Positions 13,803 through 20,310 of a DNA stretch of 26,240 nucleotides are shown here, in pieces. The first letter of the stretch is position 1, and each line of letters opens with the position of its first letter. The stretch is from an uncultured Oscillospiraceae bacterium. GTDB lineage: Bacteria; Bacillota; Clostridia; Oscillospirales; Oscillospiraceae. The position numbers were made by a program, and so were the translations under genes. The notes beneath the pieces are model-generated. The model had not been told where the DNA came from. It saw only the letters and a program-made list of their open reading frames with translations, and made no database searches. Where the stretch lies: assembly GCA_910579595.1 (NCBI GenBank), contig CAJTVM010000035.1, forward strand, positions 1 through 26,240, written 5' to 3'.

Positions 13803-14594
13803 CTATTCAGATTCTAACACCTGCTGGCGATACAGGCCGGGGAGCAGATCCCCCAGGCCGTTCATCTCCAGGCAATTGTGCTCGAACAGGCCGTGGAGCC
13901 GCTCCAATTCTACCCGCTGGCCGGGAGCACGCAGGGGTACAATATGTCCTCCCAGCGCCTGACAGCCCTGCCAGAACCGGCTGCGCATTGTGATACCAGG
14001 CACACCTGGCTCCTCATAGATAAAGTGGCAAACCACCCCGCACATCGGCGGCTCCTCCGGCGGGGCTCCGTAAGTTTTAGACATGGCATTTCCGCCATCA
14101 GCCATTACACAGACAGAGCGGGACATCTCATCCGGATCCAAACTAATCAGCCGGGGATCATGGGTAATGCTGTTACCGAAGTAGATCTCCTCCAGCTTGC
14201 CCCCGATCTCCTCGGAAGTGTACGTATAGAAAGCCGCGGTGTGCTTACCGGGGCACCATATTTTATAACGGGTGTCGTGATCCTCCGCCTTCCACCAGCC
14301 CAGCCAGAATTTGTACATATCAAAGGTAACGCCGGGCATTACATGGCGCGCCGCAACATATCCGGTTCCATCTGGCAGGATGCAGTAGCCGTTTTCTACC
14401 TTGATCCGATCCGGGTGGAGCATGGCGCTGATATTGAGATCCGTGATGGCGTCCGCAGGGTCCATATCGCTGCCATGTTCGATGATTTGCAAACATTCCG
14501 GGGGTATGACCGGGGCGGGGCGGTCGTAAAAGGCCGCGTAGGGCGCTTTGCGCTGCTCTGGTGTCAGCGCCGCCATTTCCTGAATTGTTTTCAT
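13803..14594 (-). CDS. DAPG hydrolase / phloretin hydrolase-like C-C hydrolase (PhlG family)
   Basis: This encodes 263 residues. PhlG (2,4-diacetylphloroglucinol hydrolase) and the Eubacterium ramulus phloretin hydrolase form one zinc-dependent family that cuts the carbon-carbon bond between an acyl group and a phloroglucinol ring. Matching features are MLHPDRIKVENGYCILPDG, GVTFDMYKFWLGWW, EDHDTRYKIWCPGKH, EEIYFGN and HGLFEHNCLEMNGLGDLLP. H106 (EDHD), a Glu in LEEIYFG and the H-x-x-x-E of EHNCLE (H239, E243) fit the zinc ligands His, Glu, His, Glu known for PhlG. ATG 14594 is preferred over GTG 14603 because GGTGGG would serve it. It lies between a Gfo/Idh gene and the deglycosidase beta subunit, only 12 bases from the former. 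It probably acts on the released aglycone. Confidence 0.85.
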   Translation of the reverse strand: MKTIQEMAALTPEQRKAPYAAFYDRPAPVIPPECLQIIEHGSDMDPADAITDLNISAMLHPDRIKVENGYCILPDGTGYVAARHVMPGVTFDMYKFWLGWWKAEDHDTRYKIWCPGKHTAAFYTYTSEEIGGKLEEIYFGNSITHDPRLISLDPDEMSRSVCVMADGGNAMSKTYGAPPEEPPMCGVVCHFIYEEPGVPGITMRSRFWQGCQALGGHIVPLRAPGQRVELERLHGLFEHNCLEMNGLGDLLPGLYRQQVLESE

Positions 14595-14606
14595 GCTGCC
14601 CACCGC

Positions 14607-15689
14607 TTAGAAAAAGACCTCTTTGCCGGTTTTGGCAGATTCGTAGACACCCTCAATGATCTGAGTGACCACCATGGCCTGCTCAGGCTTGATAAACACC
14701 TCAGTATCGTTGCGAACGGCATCCACAAAATGGCGCACCTCGGCCAAGCCAGGGGCCATGGCCTTGATGGAGAAGGGGGGCATGGGGTCGCTGGTATCCA
14801 GCGCCGTCACGTAAGGCTTGCCGTAGGCGATGCCGTTCAGACGAACCTGGTGTTCACCCGCCATGTCTAGGCCGCCATCAGTGCCGCACAGGGTGGTTTT
14901 CATGTCCTCGCCCAGCATATTCAGCCGCCAGGAAGCCTCAATATAGATGGTGGCACCGTTCTTCATGGTGACCACGGCAAAACCGCTATCCTCCACCTTG
15001 AACTCGTCCTGTTCCCAGCCACCCCAGATGCAACCCTCAGGATGGTTTTTCATCTTGTCGTAGAGGTTGGCTTTTACGCTGACGGGCTCATAGTTGTCCA
15101 TGGCCCACAGGGTGAGATCCAACGCATGGGGCACACCATCGATATACACACCGCCGCCGTTTCCGCCATTGAGGTACTGCCCCCAGGCGGGTACGCCACA
15201 GTAGCGAGTGGCATTGGCCTTGGCATAATAAATATCCCCCAAGCGGCCGCTCTCGCAGATCTCCTTGACCTTGAGGGCCTCCGGACGGTAACGCCACTGA
15301 TAGCCAATAGTGAGCTTTCGATCCATGCGCTTGGCAGTCTCGATCATCTTCTCGCACTCCGCCTTGGTGGTGGCCATTGGCTTTTCACACAACACGTTTT
15401 TGCCCGCCTCCAGAGCATCACAGGTAAGCTGGCAATGCAGGGGGTTGGGTACCGCAATATGGACAATGTCGATACTCTGATCCTTCAGCATCTCTTTATA
15501 ATCGCTGTACACCACCACGTCTTTCAGACCAAACAGTTCCACAAAGCGCTGGGCCTTGGCAACTTCCACGTCACACAGGGCCACCAGGCGCACATCGGGA
15601 GTTGCCAGAATGGAGGGGACGTGCTTGTCCTCGCCGATCCAGCCGCAGCCGACAAGTGCAACATTCAAAATTTCCTTGCTGTTTTTCAT
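14607..15689 (-). CDS. Gfo/Idh/MocA-family oxidoreductase (second of three)
   Basis: This encodes 360 residues. GCGWIG (residues 14-19) is the dinucleotide loop, CEKPMATT holds the EKP motif (102-104), and VYIDGVPHALDL (181-192) holds the active-site Asp and His. It is closely related in layout to the protein at 11232-12344 (both share TLWAMDNY/TLWCMDNY, an LCGT segment and a C-terminal KPEQA stretch), so the two look like paralogues in one operon. GGAGAGATC precedes the ATG. By operon position (second gene) it is the better candidate for the 3-oxidation that must precede C-glycoside elimination. Assignment of steps between the paralogues is inference. Confidence 0.92.
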   Translation of the reverse strand: MKNSKEILNVALVGCGWIGEDKHVPSILATPDVRLVALCDVEVAKAQRFVELFGLKDVVVYSDYKEMLKDQSIDIVHIAVPNPLHCQLTCDALEAGKNVLCEKPMATTKAECEKMIETAKRMDRKLTIGYQWRYRPEALKVKEICESGRLGDIYYAKANATRYCGVPAWGQYLNGGNGGGVYIDGVPHALDLTLWAMDNYEPVSVKANLYDKMKNHPEGCIWGGWEQDEFKVEDSGFAVVTMKNGATIYIEASWRLNMLGEDMKTTLCGTDGGLDMAGEHQVRLNGIAYGKPYVTALDTSDPMPPFSIKAMAPGLAEVRHFVDAVRNDTEVFIKPEQAMVVTQIIEGVYESAKTGKEVFF

Positions 15690-15733
15690 AATGATCTCTC
15701 CTTAATATTTTGTTGTTTTAGCAATATCATACG

Positions 15734-16507
15734 TTACACGAGCACCGTTTCCCGGGCCTCAATCAGGCCGGGAAGCGGATCGCAGTCTACCATGTATTCC
15801 AAACCCACATAGCGGTCATAACCCAGGGCTTTAATGGCCTCAAACACATGGCGGTAAGCGATCTCGCCCTTGGTAATCTCGTTGCGGCCAGGATTGCCGG
15901 CGGCATGGAAGTGGCCGATTTTGTCGATGTTCTCCGTGATATTCCGAATCAGGTCTCCCTCCGTGATTTGCTGGTGGTAGATGTCGAACAGGATCTTGAC
16001 CTGTTTGCTGCCGATGCGGTCAATTAGATCAAAGGAATCTTCCGAGGTGGACAGGTGGTAGCCCGGATGGTTGACCTTGGTGTTCAACGGTTCGATGACT
16101 AGGGTGATTCCCTCCTTCTCCACGAACTCCGCAGCGCGGCGCATGGTGTCCAGCAGGGCGGCCCGGTGCTGTTTGCGGGTGATCTCCTTGGGAAAACTCT
16201 CAAATTCCCAGCCCGCCTGGGCGATGAGAGTGGAACAGCCCAATCGCTTAGCCACTGCGGCACTCTCCTTCAACCCAGCCAGATAATCGGCCTGGAGGCC
16301 AGGGTCACCAGGGTTTACAAATTTGGTGCAGAAGGTGGCCACCTCCAGGCCCAGCCGCTGCTGTGCGTTTGCCACTGCATCCATGTCCTTATCCCACCAG
16401 GTCCAGAATTCGATGGCCTGGTAACCCGCCTTTTTTACCTGATCCATTGCGTCCACAATGGATCCCTTGCCCATGAAAACGGCATCCGTGCAAACACAGT
16501 ATTTCAT
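15734..16507 (-). CDS. Hydroxypyruvate isomerase-like TIM-barrel protein
   Basis: This encodes 257 residues, the typical Hyi/OtnI length. Metal-ligand positions are visible as E139 (LVIEPLNTK), D175 (ILFDIYHQQ), H201 (HFHAAGNPGR) and E237 (GLEYM). The string NHPGYHLSTSEDSFDLID is typical of the hydroxypyruvate-isomerase branch. These enzymes isomerise small or oxidised sugars using a divalent metal. It is the first gene of the minus operon, 44 bases before a Gfo/Idh gene, and close to the divergent promoter region. It probably handles the sugar-derived product, e.g. a 3-oxo sugar; a true hydroxypyruvate substrate is unproven. Confidence 0.82.
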   Translation of the reverse strand: MKYCVCTDAVFMGKGSIVDAMDQVKKAGYQAIEFWTWWDKDMDAVANAQQRLGLEVATFCTKFVNPGDPGLQADYLAGLKESAAVAKRLGCSTLIAQAGWEFESFPKEITRKQHRAALLDTMRRAAEFVEKEGITLVIEPLNTKVNHPGYHLSTSEDSFDLIDRIGSKQVKILFDIYHQQITEGDLIRNITENIDKIGHFHAAGNPGRNEITKGEIAYRHVFEAIKALGYDRYVGLEYMVDCDPLPGLIEARETVLV

Positions 16508-16651
16508 TCAAATCTCATCTTCTTTCTTCCCAAGTTTTTCGCTTCTGTTCCCCCGTTTGTGTGTGGGCTATTACACAAAAGCCAATTTCATTGTAACGTG
16601 TTTTTGGGCAAAGTCCACAACAGCCTCTGAATGATAATTTCAAAGTACAGG

Positions 16652-16700
16652 TTTCTATTTCATTTTTTAAAATATGGCCTTTATTTCCACTAAATAGAAA
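16652..16700. promoter_or_regulatory. 9-bp inverted repeat, candidate operator
   Basis: TTTCTATTT (16652-16660) and AAATAGAAA (16692-16700) are exact inverse copies spaced 31 bases apart, upstream of the minus catabolic operon. The core TTCTATTT is also found in the regulator/importer intergenic region at 9637-9644. A shared site for the RpiR protein would tie both operons together, but AT-rich 8-mers can recur by chance. Confidence 0.35.
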
Positions 16701-16770
16701 ATTTTAAGTGCATTTTTCAGATTTCTGCAAAAAATCTTCAGCTTTTGAACGGCACAATCAGCCCCTGGCA

Positions 16771-16800
16771 TTGTCTGATGCGATGATCAAACTTTATAAT
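16771..16800 (+). promoter_or_regulatory. Sigma-A type promoter for the plus-strand catabolic operon
   Basis: TTGTCT (16771-16776) and a perfect TATAAT (16795-16800) are separated by 18 bases. Transcription would start near 16807 and produce a leader of about 280 bases that contains the foldback element. Confidence 0.6.
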
Positions 16801-16821
16801 AAATGATAACAGCTATTAAGA

Positions 16822-16979
16822 ACCTGTATTCACAGCCGAAACCGGCGGATGGGCGAGGGATTTTCCCGTCAGGCAAGGCAAATTTTCGCAGGAATCATTG
16901 TGTTTATTTCAAGAAAATTTAACGCGGCATGGCGGGAAAAGACCCGGCCAAACGGTGGATTGAGGTTGTGAATACAGGT
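16822..16979. mobile_element. 158-bp foldback (MITE-like) element with 13-bp terminal inverted repeats
   Basis: ACCTGTATTCACA (16822-16834) and TGTGAATACAGGT (16967-16979) are perfect terminal inverted repeats; two of the next three pairs also match. Inside, TTTTCCCG matches CGGGAAAA and AAATTTTC matches GAAAATTT in nested order, so the whole unit can fold on itself. It has no coding capacity. TAAG lies just outside both ends, which could be part of a target duplication but is not clean. This is the form of a miniature inverted-repeat element mobilised in trans. It sits between a promoter and the 17088 gene, so it is in that operon's leader RNA. Confidence 0.65.
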
Positions 16980-17087
16980 ACTAAGGTATGGCAAAATAGA
17001 GTATGCTTTTGCCGCCTCACCATCTCTGCACAGCAATGCAGGCTATGGCAGCAATCCAAGACATTTTAAAGAAGGGAGTAAACAATC

Positions 17088-17996
17088 ATGAAATTAGGAC
17101 TTGTATCCGCCATTTTAGAGGGCTGGGACCTGGAGGGGATGCTGAAGGAGGCCAGCGCCGCCGGGTACTCCTGTGTGGAGGTGGCCTGCTGGCCCGCGGG
17201 TAAGGCAGAGCGCCGCTACGCCGGGGTGAGCCACATCGATGTGTGCAATACCGCCCCGGAGTACATCGCCCAGGTGAAGGGGATGTTTGAGAAATACGGC
17301 CTCACCATCAGCTCTCTGGCCTTCTACCCCAACCCCCTGGACCCGGAGAAGGGCCCCGCCGCGGTGGAGCACCTGTACCACGTCATTGAGATGAGCGCCC
17401 TGTTGGGGGTGAATATGGTCACCACCTTCATCGGACGGGACCAGTCCAAAACCGTGGAGGAGAACCTGGAGCTGGTGAAGAAGGTATGGCCCCCCATCCT
17501 GGACTGCGCCAAGGAGAAGGGCGTGAAGGTGGCCATCGAGAACTGCCCCATGCTGTTCGGTCCGGACCAGTGGCCCGGCGGGCAAAACCTGTTCACCTCC
17601 CCCGCCAACTGGCAGAAGGTGTTCGACGCGCTGCCCTACGACAATCTTGGCATCAACTACGATCCCAGCCACTTTATCTGGCAGATGATCGACTACATCA
17701 AGCCCATTGAGCAGTTCAAGGACAGGATTTTCCACGTCCACGTCAAGGACATCAAGCTCTACCGGGACAAACTGGACCAGGTGGGCATCATGGGCTATCC
17801 TCTGGACTTCATGAGTCCCAAGCTGCCCGGTTTAGGTGACGTGGACTGGGGCAAATACATCTCCGCCCTGACGGACATCGGCTATAACGGCCCGGTGTGC
17901 GTGGAGGTGGAGGACAAGGCGTTCGAGGGTTCCCGGGAGCGCATTGTGGAGTCCATCGTCCTGAGCCGGAAGTACATGGAACAGTTTGTGATCTGA
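17088..17996 (+). CDS. Sugar phosphate isomerase/epimerase-like TIM barrel
   Basis: This encodes 302 residues of the xylose-isomerase-like barrel. Likely metal ligands are E151 (KVAIENCPM), D192 (NYDPSHF), H218 (IFHVHVKD) and E273 (CVEVED). The N-terminal LEGWDLEGMLKEASAAGYSC and the long loop MLFGPDQWPGGQN are typical of barrels encoded beside Gfo/Idh dehydrogenases in sugar operons. GAAGGGAG lies upstream of the ATG. The Gfo/Idh gene at 18013 starts 16 bases after its stop, so the two form a unit. It could act on the 3-oxo-sugar released by C-deglycosylation, or be an independent epimerase. High GC third positions contrast with the more mixed codons of the minus operon, hinting at a different origin or expression level. 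Confidence 0.85.
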   Translation: MKLGLVSAILEGWDLEGMLKEASAAGYSCVEVACWPAGKAERRYAGVSHIDVCNTAPEYIAQVKGMFEKYGLTISSLAFYPNPLDPEKGPAAVEHLYHVIEMSALLGVNMVTTFIGRDQSKTVEENLELVKKVWPPILDCAKEKGVKVAIENCPMLFGPDQWPGGQNLFTSPANWQKVFDALPYDNLGINYDPSHFIWQMIDYIKPIEQFKDRIFHVHVKDIKLYRDKLDQVGIMGYPLDFMSPKLPGLGDVDWGKYISALTDIGYNGPVCVEVEDKAFEGSRERIVESIVLSRKYMEQFVI

Positions 17997-18012
17997 TACG
18001 GAGGGAAACGGC

Positions 18013-19152
18013 ATGAAAAACATTGCGCTTTTAGGCTGCGGCGGCATGGGCAAAGGTCATGCCAACGCCATCGCCACCGGCACCGGCAACGCCGTCTGGG
18101 CGGGTATCCCCGGCCAGTACGAGGGCAAGCTGTCCCCCGCCGACTCCGATGTGGACAAGGTGCTCAAGCTCAGCGGCATCTACGACATCGACCCCGCCTG
18201 CTGCAATTGGGCCCGGGAGCGGGGCTACCACGTTTACAACAGCTACGACGAGATCCTGGCCGACCCCGCCGTGGACATCGTGCTCATCGCCACCCCTAAC
18301 CATCTCCACAAGGAGGAGGCCATCGCCGCGCTGCGCTCCGGCAAGCACGTTTTGTGCGAGAAGCCGGTGATGATGAGCGGGGACGAGCTGGCCGAGGTGA
18401 TGGCGGCTGCAAAAGAGACGGGCAAAATCTTCTACCCCCGGCAGAACCGCCGCTGGGACAAGGATTACCGTATTGTGAAGAAAATTTACGACGAGAAGCT
18501 GGTGGGTGAGGTATTCAACATCGAGTGCCGCGTCCAGGGCTCCCGGGGCATCCCCGGCGACTGGCGGGCCCACGCCCAGTACGGCGGCGGGATGATGCTG
18601 GACTGGGGCGTCCATCTGCTGGACCGGCTACTGGCCATGGTGCCGGAAAAGGTAAAGTACGTGTTCTGCGATCTGACCCATGTCACCAACGACGAGGTGG
18701 ACGACGGGTTCAAAATGCACCTGACCTTTGAGAGCGGCCTCACCGCCGTGATGGAGGTGGGCACCTGCCACTTCGCGTCCCTGCCGCTGTGGCTGGTGGC
18801 GGGGCGGGACGGCACCGCCGTCATTGACAACTGGGAGTGCGAGGGCCGCCTGGTGCGGCTGAGCTCCTGGGAGGACAAGGATGCCAAGCCCATCCTGGCG
18901 GGCGCGGGCCTGACCAAGACCATGGCCCCCCGTGGGGACGGCTCCACCCAGACCCTGCCCTTGCCGGAGGTGGACTTTGACAACAACGAGCTGTATATGA
19001 ACCTGGTAGACGCCATCGATGGCAAGGCCCCCCAGATCGTCACCAACGAGCAGGCCCTGCGGGTGATGCGGCTGATGGAGGCCGCCATGGAGTCCTCCCA
19101 AACCCATAAAGTGGTGGAATTTGAGGGGGAACGTTATACGCTTGGGGTCTAA
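18013..19152 (+). CDS. Gfo/Idh/MocA-family oxidoreductase (third of three)
   Basis: This encodes 379 residues. LLGCGGMGKGHA (residues 6-17) is the dinucleotide-binding loop, CEKPVMMSG carries EKP (116-118), and GGGMMLDWGVHLLDRLL carries the active-site Asp and His. It is clearly more distant from the other two: it has an insertion after the first beta strand (VWAGIPGQYEGKLSPADSD), and FYPRQNRRWDKDY replaces the GYQ-x-R-x-RPE motif. GGAGGG precedes the ATG. Paired with the TIM barrel at 17088, it probably oxidises or reduces a sugar intermediate; a 3-oxo-sugar is the guess from context. Confidence 0.9.
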   Translation: MKNIALLGCGGMGKGHANAIATGTGNAVWAGIPGQYEGKLSPADSDVDKVLKLSGIYDIDPACCNWARERGYHVYNSYDEILADPAVDIVLIATPNHLHKEEAIAALRSGKHVLCEKPVMMSGDELAEVMAAAKETGKIFYPRQNRRWDKDYRIVKKIYDEKLVGEVFNIECRVQGSRGIPGDWRAHAQYGGGMMLDWGVHLLDRLLAMVPEKVKYVFCDLTHVTNDEVDDGFKMHLTFESGLTAVMEVGTCHFASLPLWLVAGRDGTAVIDNWECEGRLVRLSSWEDKDAKPILAGAGLTKTMAPRGDGSTQTLPLPEVDFDNNELYMNLVDAIDGKAPQIVTNEQALRVMRLMEAAMESSQTHKVVEFEGERYTLGV

Positions 19153-19215
19153 TTGCTTATGCAATTTGCATCTATCTCAAACACATCGGAAATTTCTGAA
19201 AAGTCGTGAATCGGC

Positions 19216-19261
19216 AAGCAGGGCATCGGAATATCGTTTTCGATATTCCGATGCCCTGCTT
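19216..19261. repeat. 21-bp perfect hairpin with TTTT loop
   Basis: Positions 19216-19236 and 19241-19261 are exact inverse copies (arm begins AAGCAGGGCATCGG and ends ATATCG) around TTTT. It lies 64 bases after the plus operon. No clear T tract follows (ATTGTTGTTGG), so it may terminate weakly or be a repeat unit. Its length and perfection exceed most intrinsic terminators. Confidence 0.6.
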
Positions 19262-19376
19262 ATTGTTGTTGGGGTTCCCCCAAGCCCCGGACTGGCCGCA
19301 GAGCGTCCAGTCGAACACGCCTGATGGCGTGGCTTTTCCGCTCCCTTCAGTCGCTCGTTCCCGCACATCCGCGCAG

Positions 19377-19403
19377 GAAAAACGGGGCGCAGCTGCGCCC
19401 CGT
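19377..19403 (-). terminator. Rho-independent terminator ending the purC-side operon
   Basis: ACGGGGCGCAG and CTGCGCCCCGT (19382-19403) form a perfect 22-base palindrome. On the minus strand it is followed directly by a run of T (complement of 19378-19382). It overlaps the stop of the DUF1273-like tail by one base. Confidence 0.8.
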
Positions 19404-19570
19404 CAGGAGTGTGCCGGTTCCGGCACAATATCACTATGGGAGATCAGCCGGGTAATGGGGTGAATCACCACAGTCACCCGGCCCACCTTCTGTGCGCAGC
19501 GCATGGTCGCCGCCGTTCCGCCGCGCCGTTTTCCGTTGTAGACAGCCAGCAGAGCGGCAGCGTGGTCTAC
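19403..19570 (-). pseudogene. C-terminal remnant of a DUF1273/SLOG-type gene
   Basis: The minus strand after purC reads VDHAAALLAVYNGKRRGG, TAATMRCAQKVGRVTVV, IHPITRL and stops at TCA 19403-19405. The LLAVYNG-x-RRGGTA-x-T-x-R-x-A-x-K-x-GR signature belongs to the C-terminus of DUF1273-type (SLOG superfamily, DprA/YspA-like nucleotide-binding) proteins, which are about 180 residues. Only about 55 residues remain and there is no start. The break lies just before the purC stop, so purC or an earlier rearrangement has replaced its N-terminal part. Confidence 0.65.
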
Positions 19571-19582
19571 TAAAAATCAGTT

Positions 19583-20296
19583 TTACAAACTGTTCCTCAG
19601 CCGTTCCATCACTTGGCAATAAGCCTCTTCCACGCCGCCCATGTCCCGGCGGAAGCGGTCCTTGTCCAGCTTCTCCCGGGTCTGGGCGTCCCAGAGCCGG
19701 CAGGTATCGGGGCTGATCTCATCCGCTAACACGATGGTCCCATCGGGCAAGCGGCCAAATTCCACCTTGAAGTCCACCAGGATGACACCGCAGGACGCCC
19801 AAATCTTTTGGAGCATCCGGTCGATCTGGAGCGTATAGGTCCGGATGGCGGCCAGTTCCTCCCGGGTGGCCAGCTTCAGCGCCACCGCATGGTCATCGTT
19901 GAGCAGCGGGTCGCCCAATTCATCATTTTTATAGGAGAGCTCCAGCGCCGGCACCTCAAAAGCCGTCCCCTCCTCCACGCCGTACCGCTTAGAGAAGGAT
20001 CCCGCGGCCAAATTGCGCACAATGACCTCCAGGGGCACGATGGATACCCGCCTTACCAGCGTATCCCGGGGACTCAGCTCCCGGACAAGGTGGGTGGGCA
20101 CCCCCTGCCTCTCCAGCCGCGCCATCAGCAGGTTGCTCATCTGGTTGTTGATGACGCCTTTCCCCTGGATGGTCCCCTTTTTCAGTCCGTTGAAGGCGGT
20201 GGCATCGTCCTTGTAGGATACGATAAGCAGCTCCGGGTCCTGGGTGGTGTAGACCTTTTTCGCCTTTCCCTCATAGAGCAGTGTCTGTTTTTCCAT
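19583..20296 (-). CDS. purC: Phosphoribosylaminoimidazole-succinocarboxamide synthase (SAICAR synthetase)
   Basis: This encodes 237 residues, the standard length. It ligates aspartate to CAIR with ATP, the step before AICAR in purine synthesis. Signatures are LYEGKAKKVY (residues 7-16), SYKDDATAFNG, GVINNQMSNLLM, VPLEVIVRNLAAGSFSKRYG and VDFKVEFGR with LADEISPDTCRLWD. The ATG at 20296 follows AGAGGATATC; a longer upstream frame overlaps pyrG and is rejected. It starts 14 bases after the pyrG stop. Together with purF upstream it places purine genes at both ends of a glutamine-amidotransferase operon. Confidence 0.97.
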   Translation of the reverse strand: MEKQTLLYEGKAKKVYTTQDPELLIVSYKDDATAFNGLKKGTIQGKGVINNQMSNLLMARLERQGVPTHLVRELSPRDTLVRRVSIVPLEVIVRNLAAGSFSKRYGVEEGTAFEVPALELSYKNDELGDPLLNDDHAVALKLATREELAAIRTYTLQIDRMLQKIWASCGVILVDFKVEFGRLPDGTIVLADEISPDTCRLWDAQTREKLDKDRFRRDMGGVEEAYCQVMERLRNSL

Positions 20297-20310
20297 GATA
20301 TCCTCTCCAA

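Larger units (their letters stand above)
16508..17087. other. Divergent intergenic region (580 bp) between the two catabolic operons
   Basis: No gene is seen. It holds an AT-rich left part with an inverted repeat (16652-16700), a good plus-strand promoter (16771-16800) and a foldback element (16822-16979), each listed separately. A minus-strand promoter must also lie here; TTGCAG followed by TTAAAA with a 17-base spacer on the minus strand (about 16706-16734) is a weak candidate. Confidence 0.6.
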
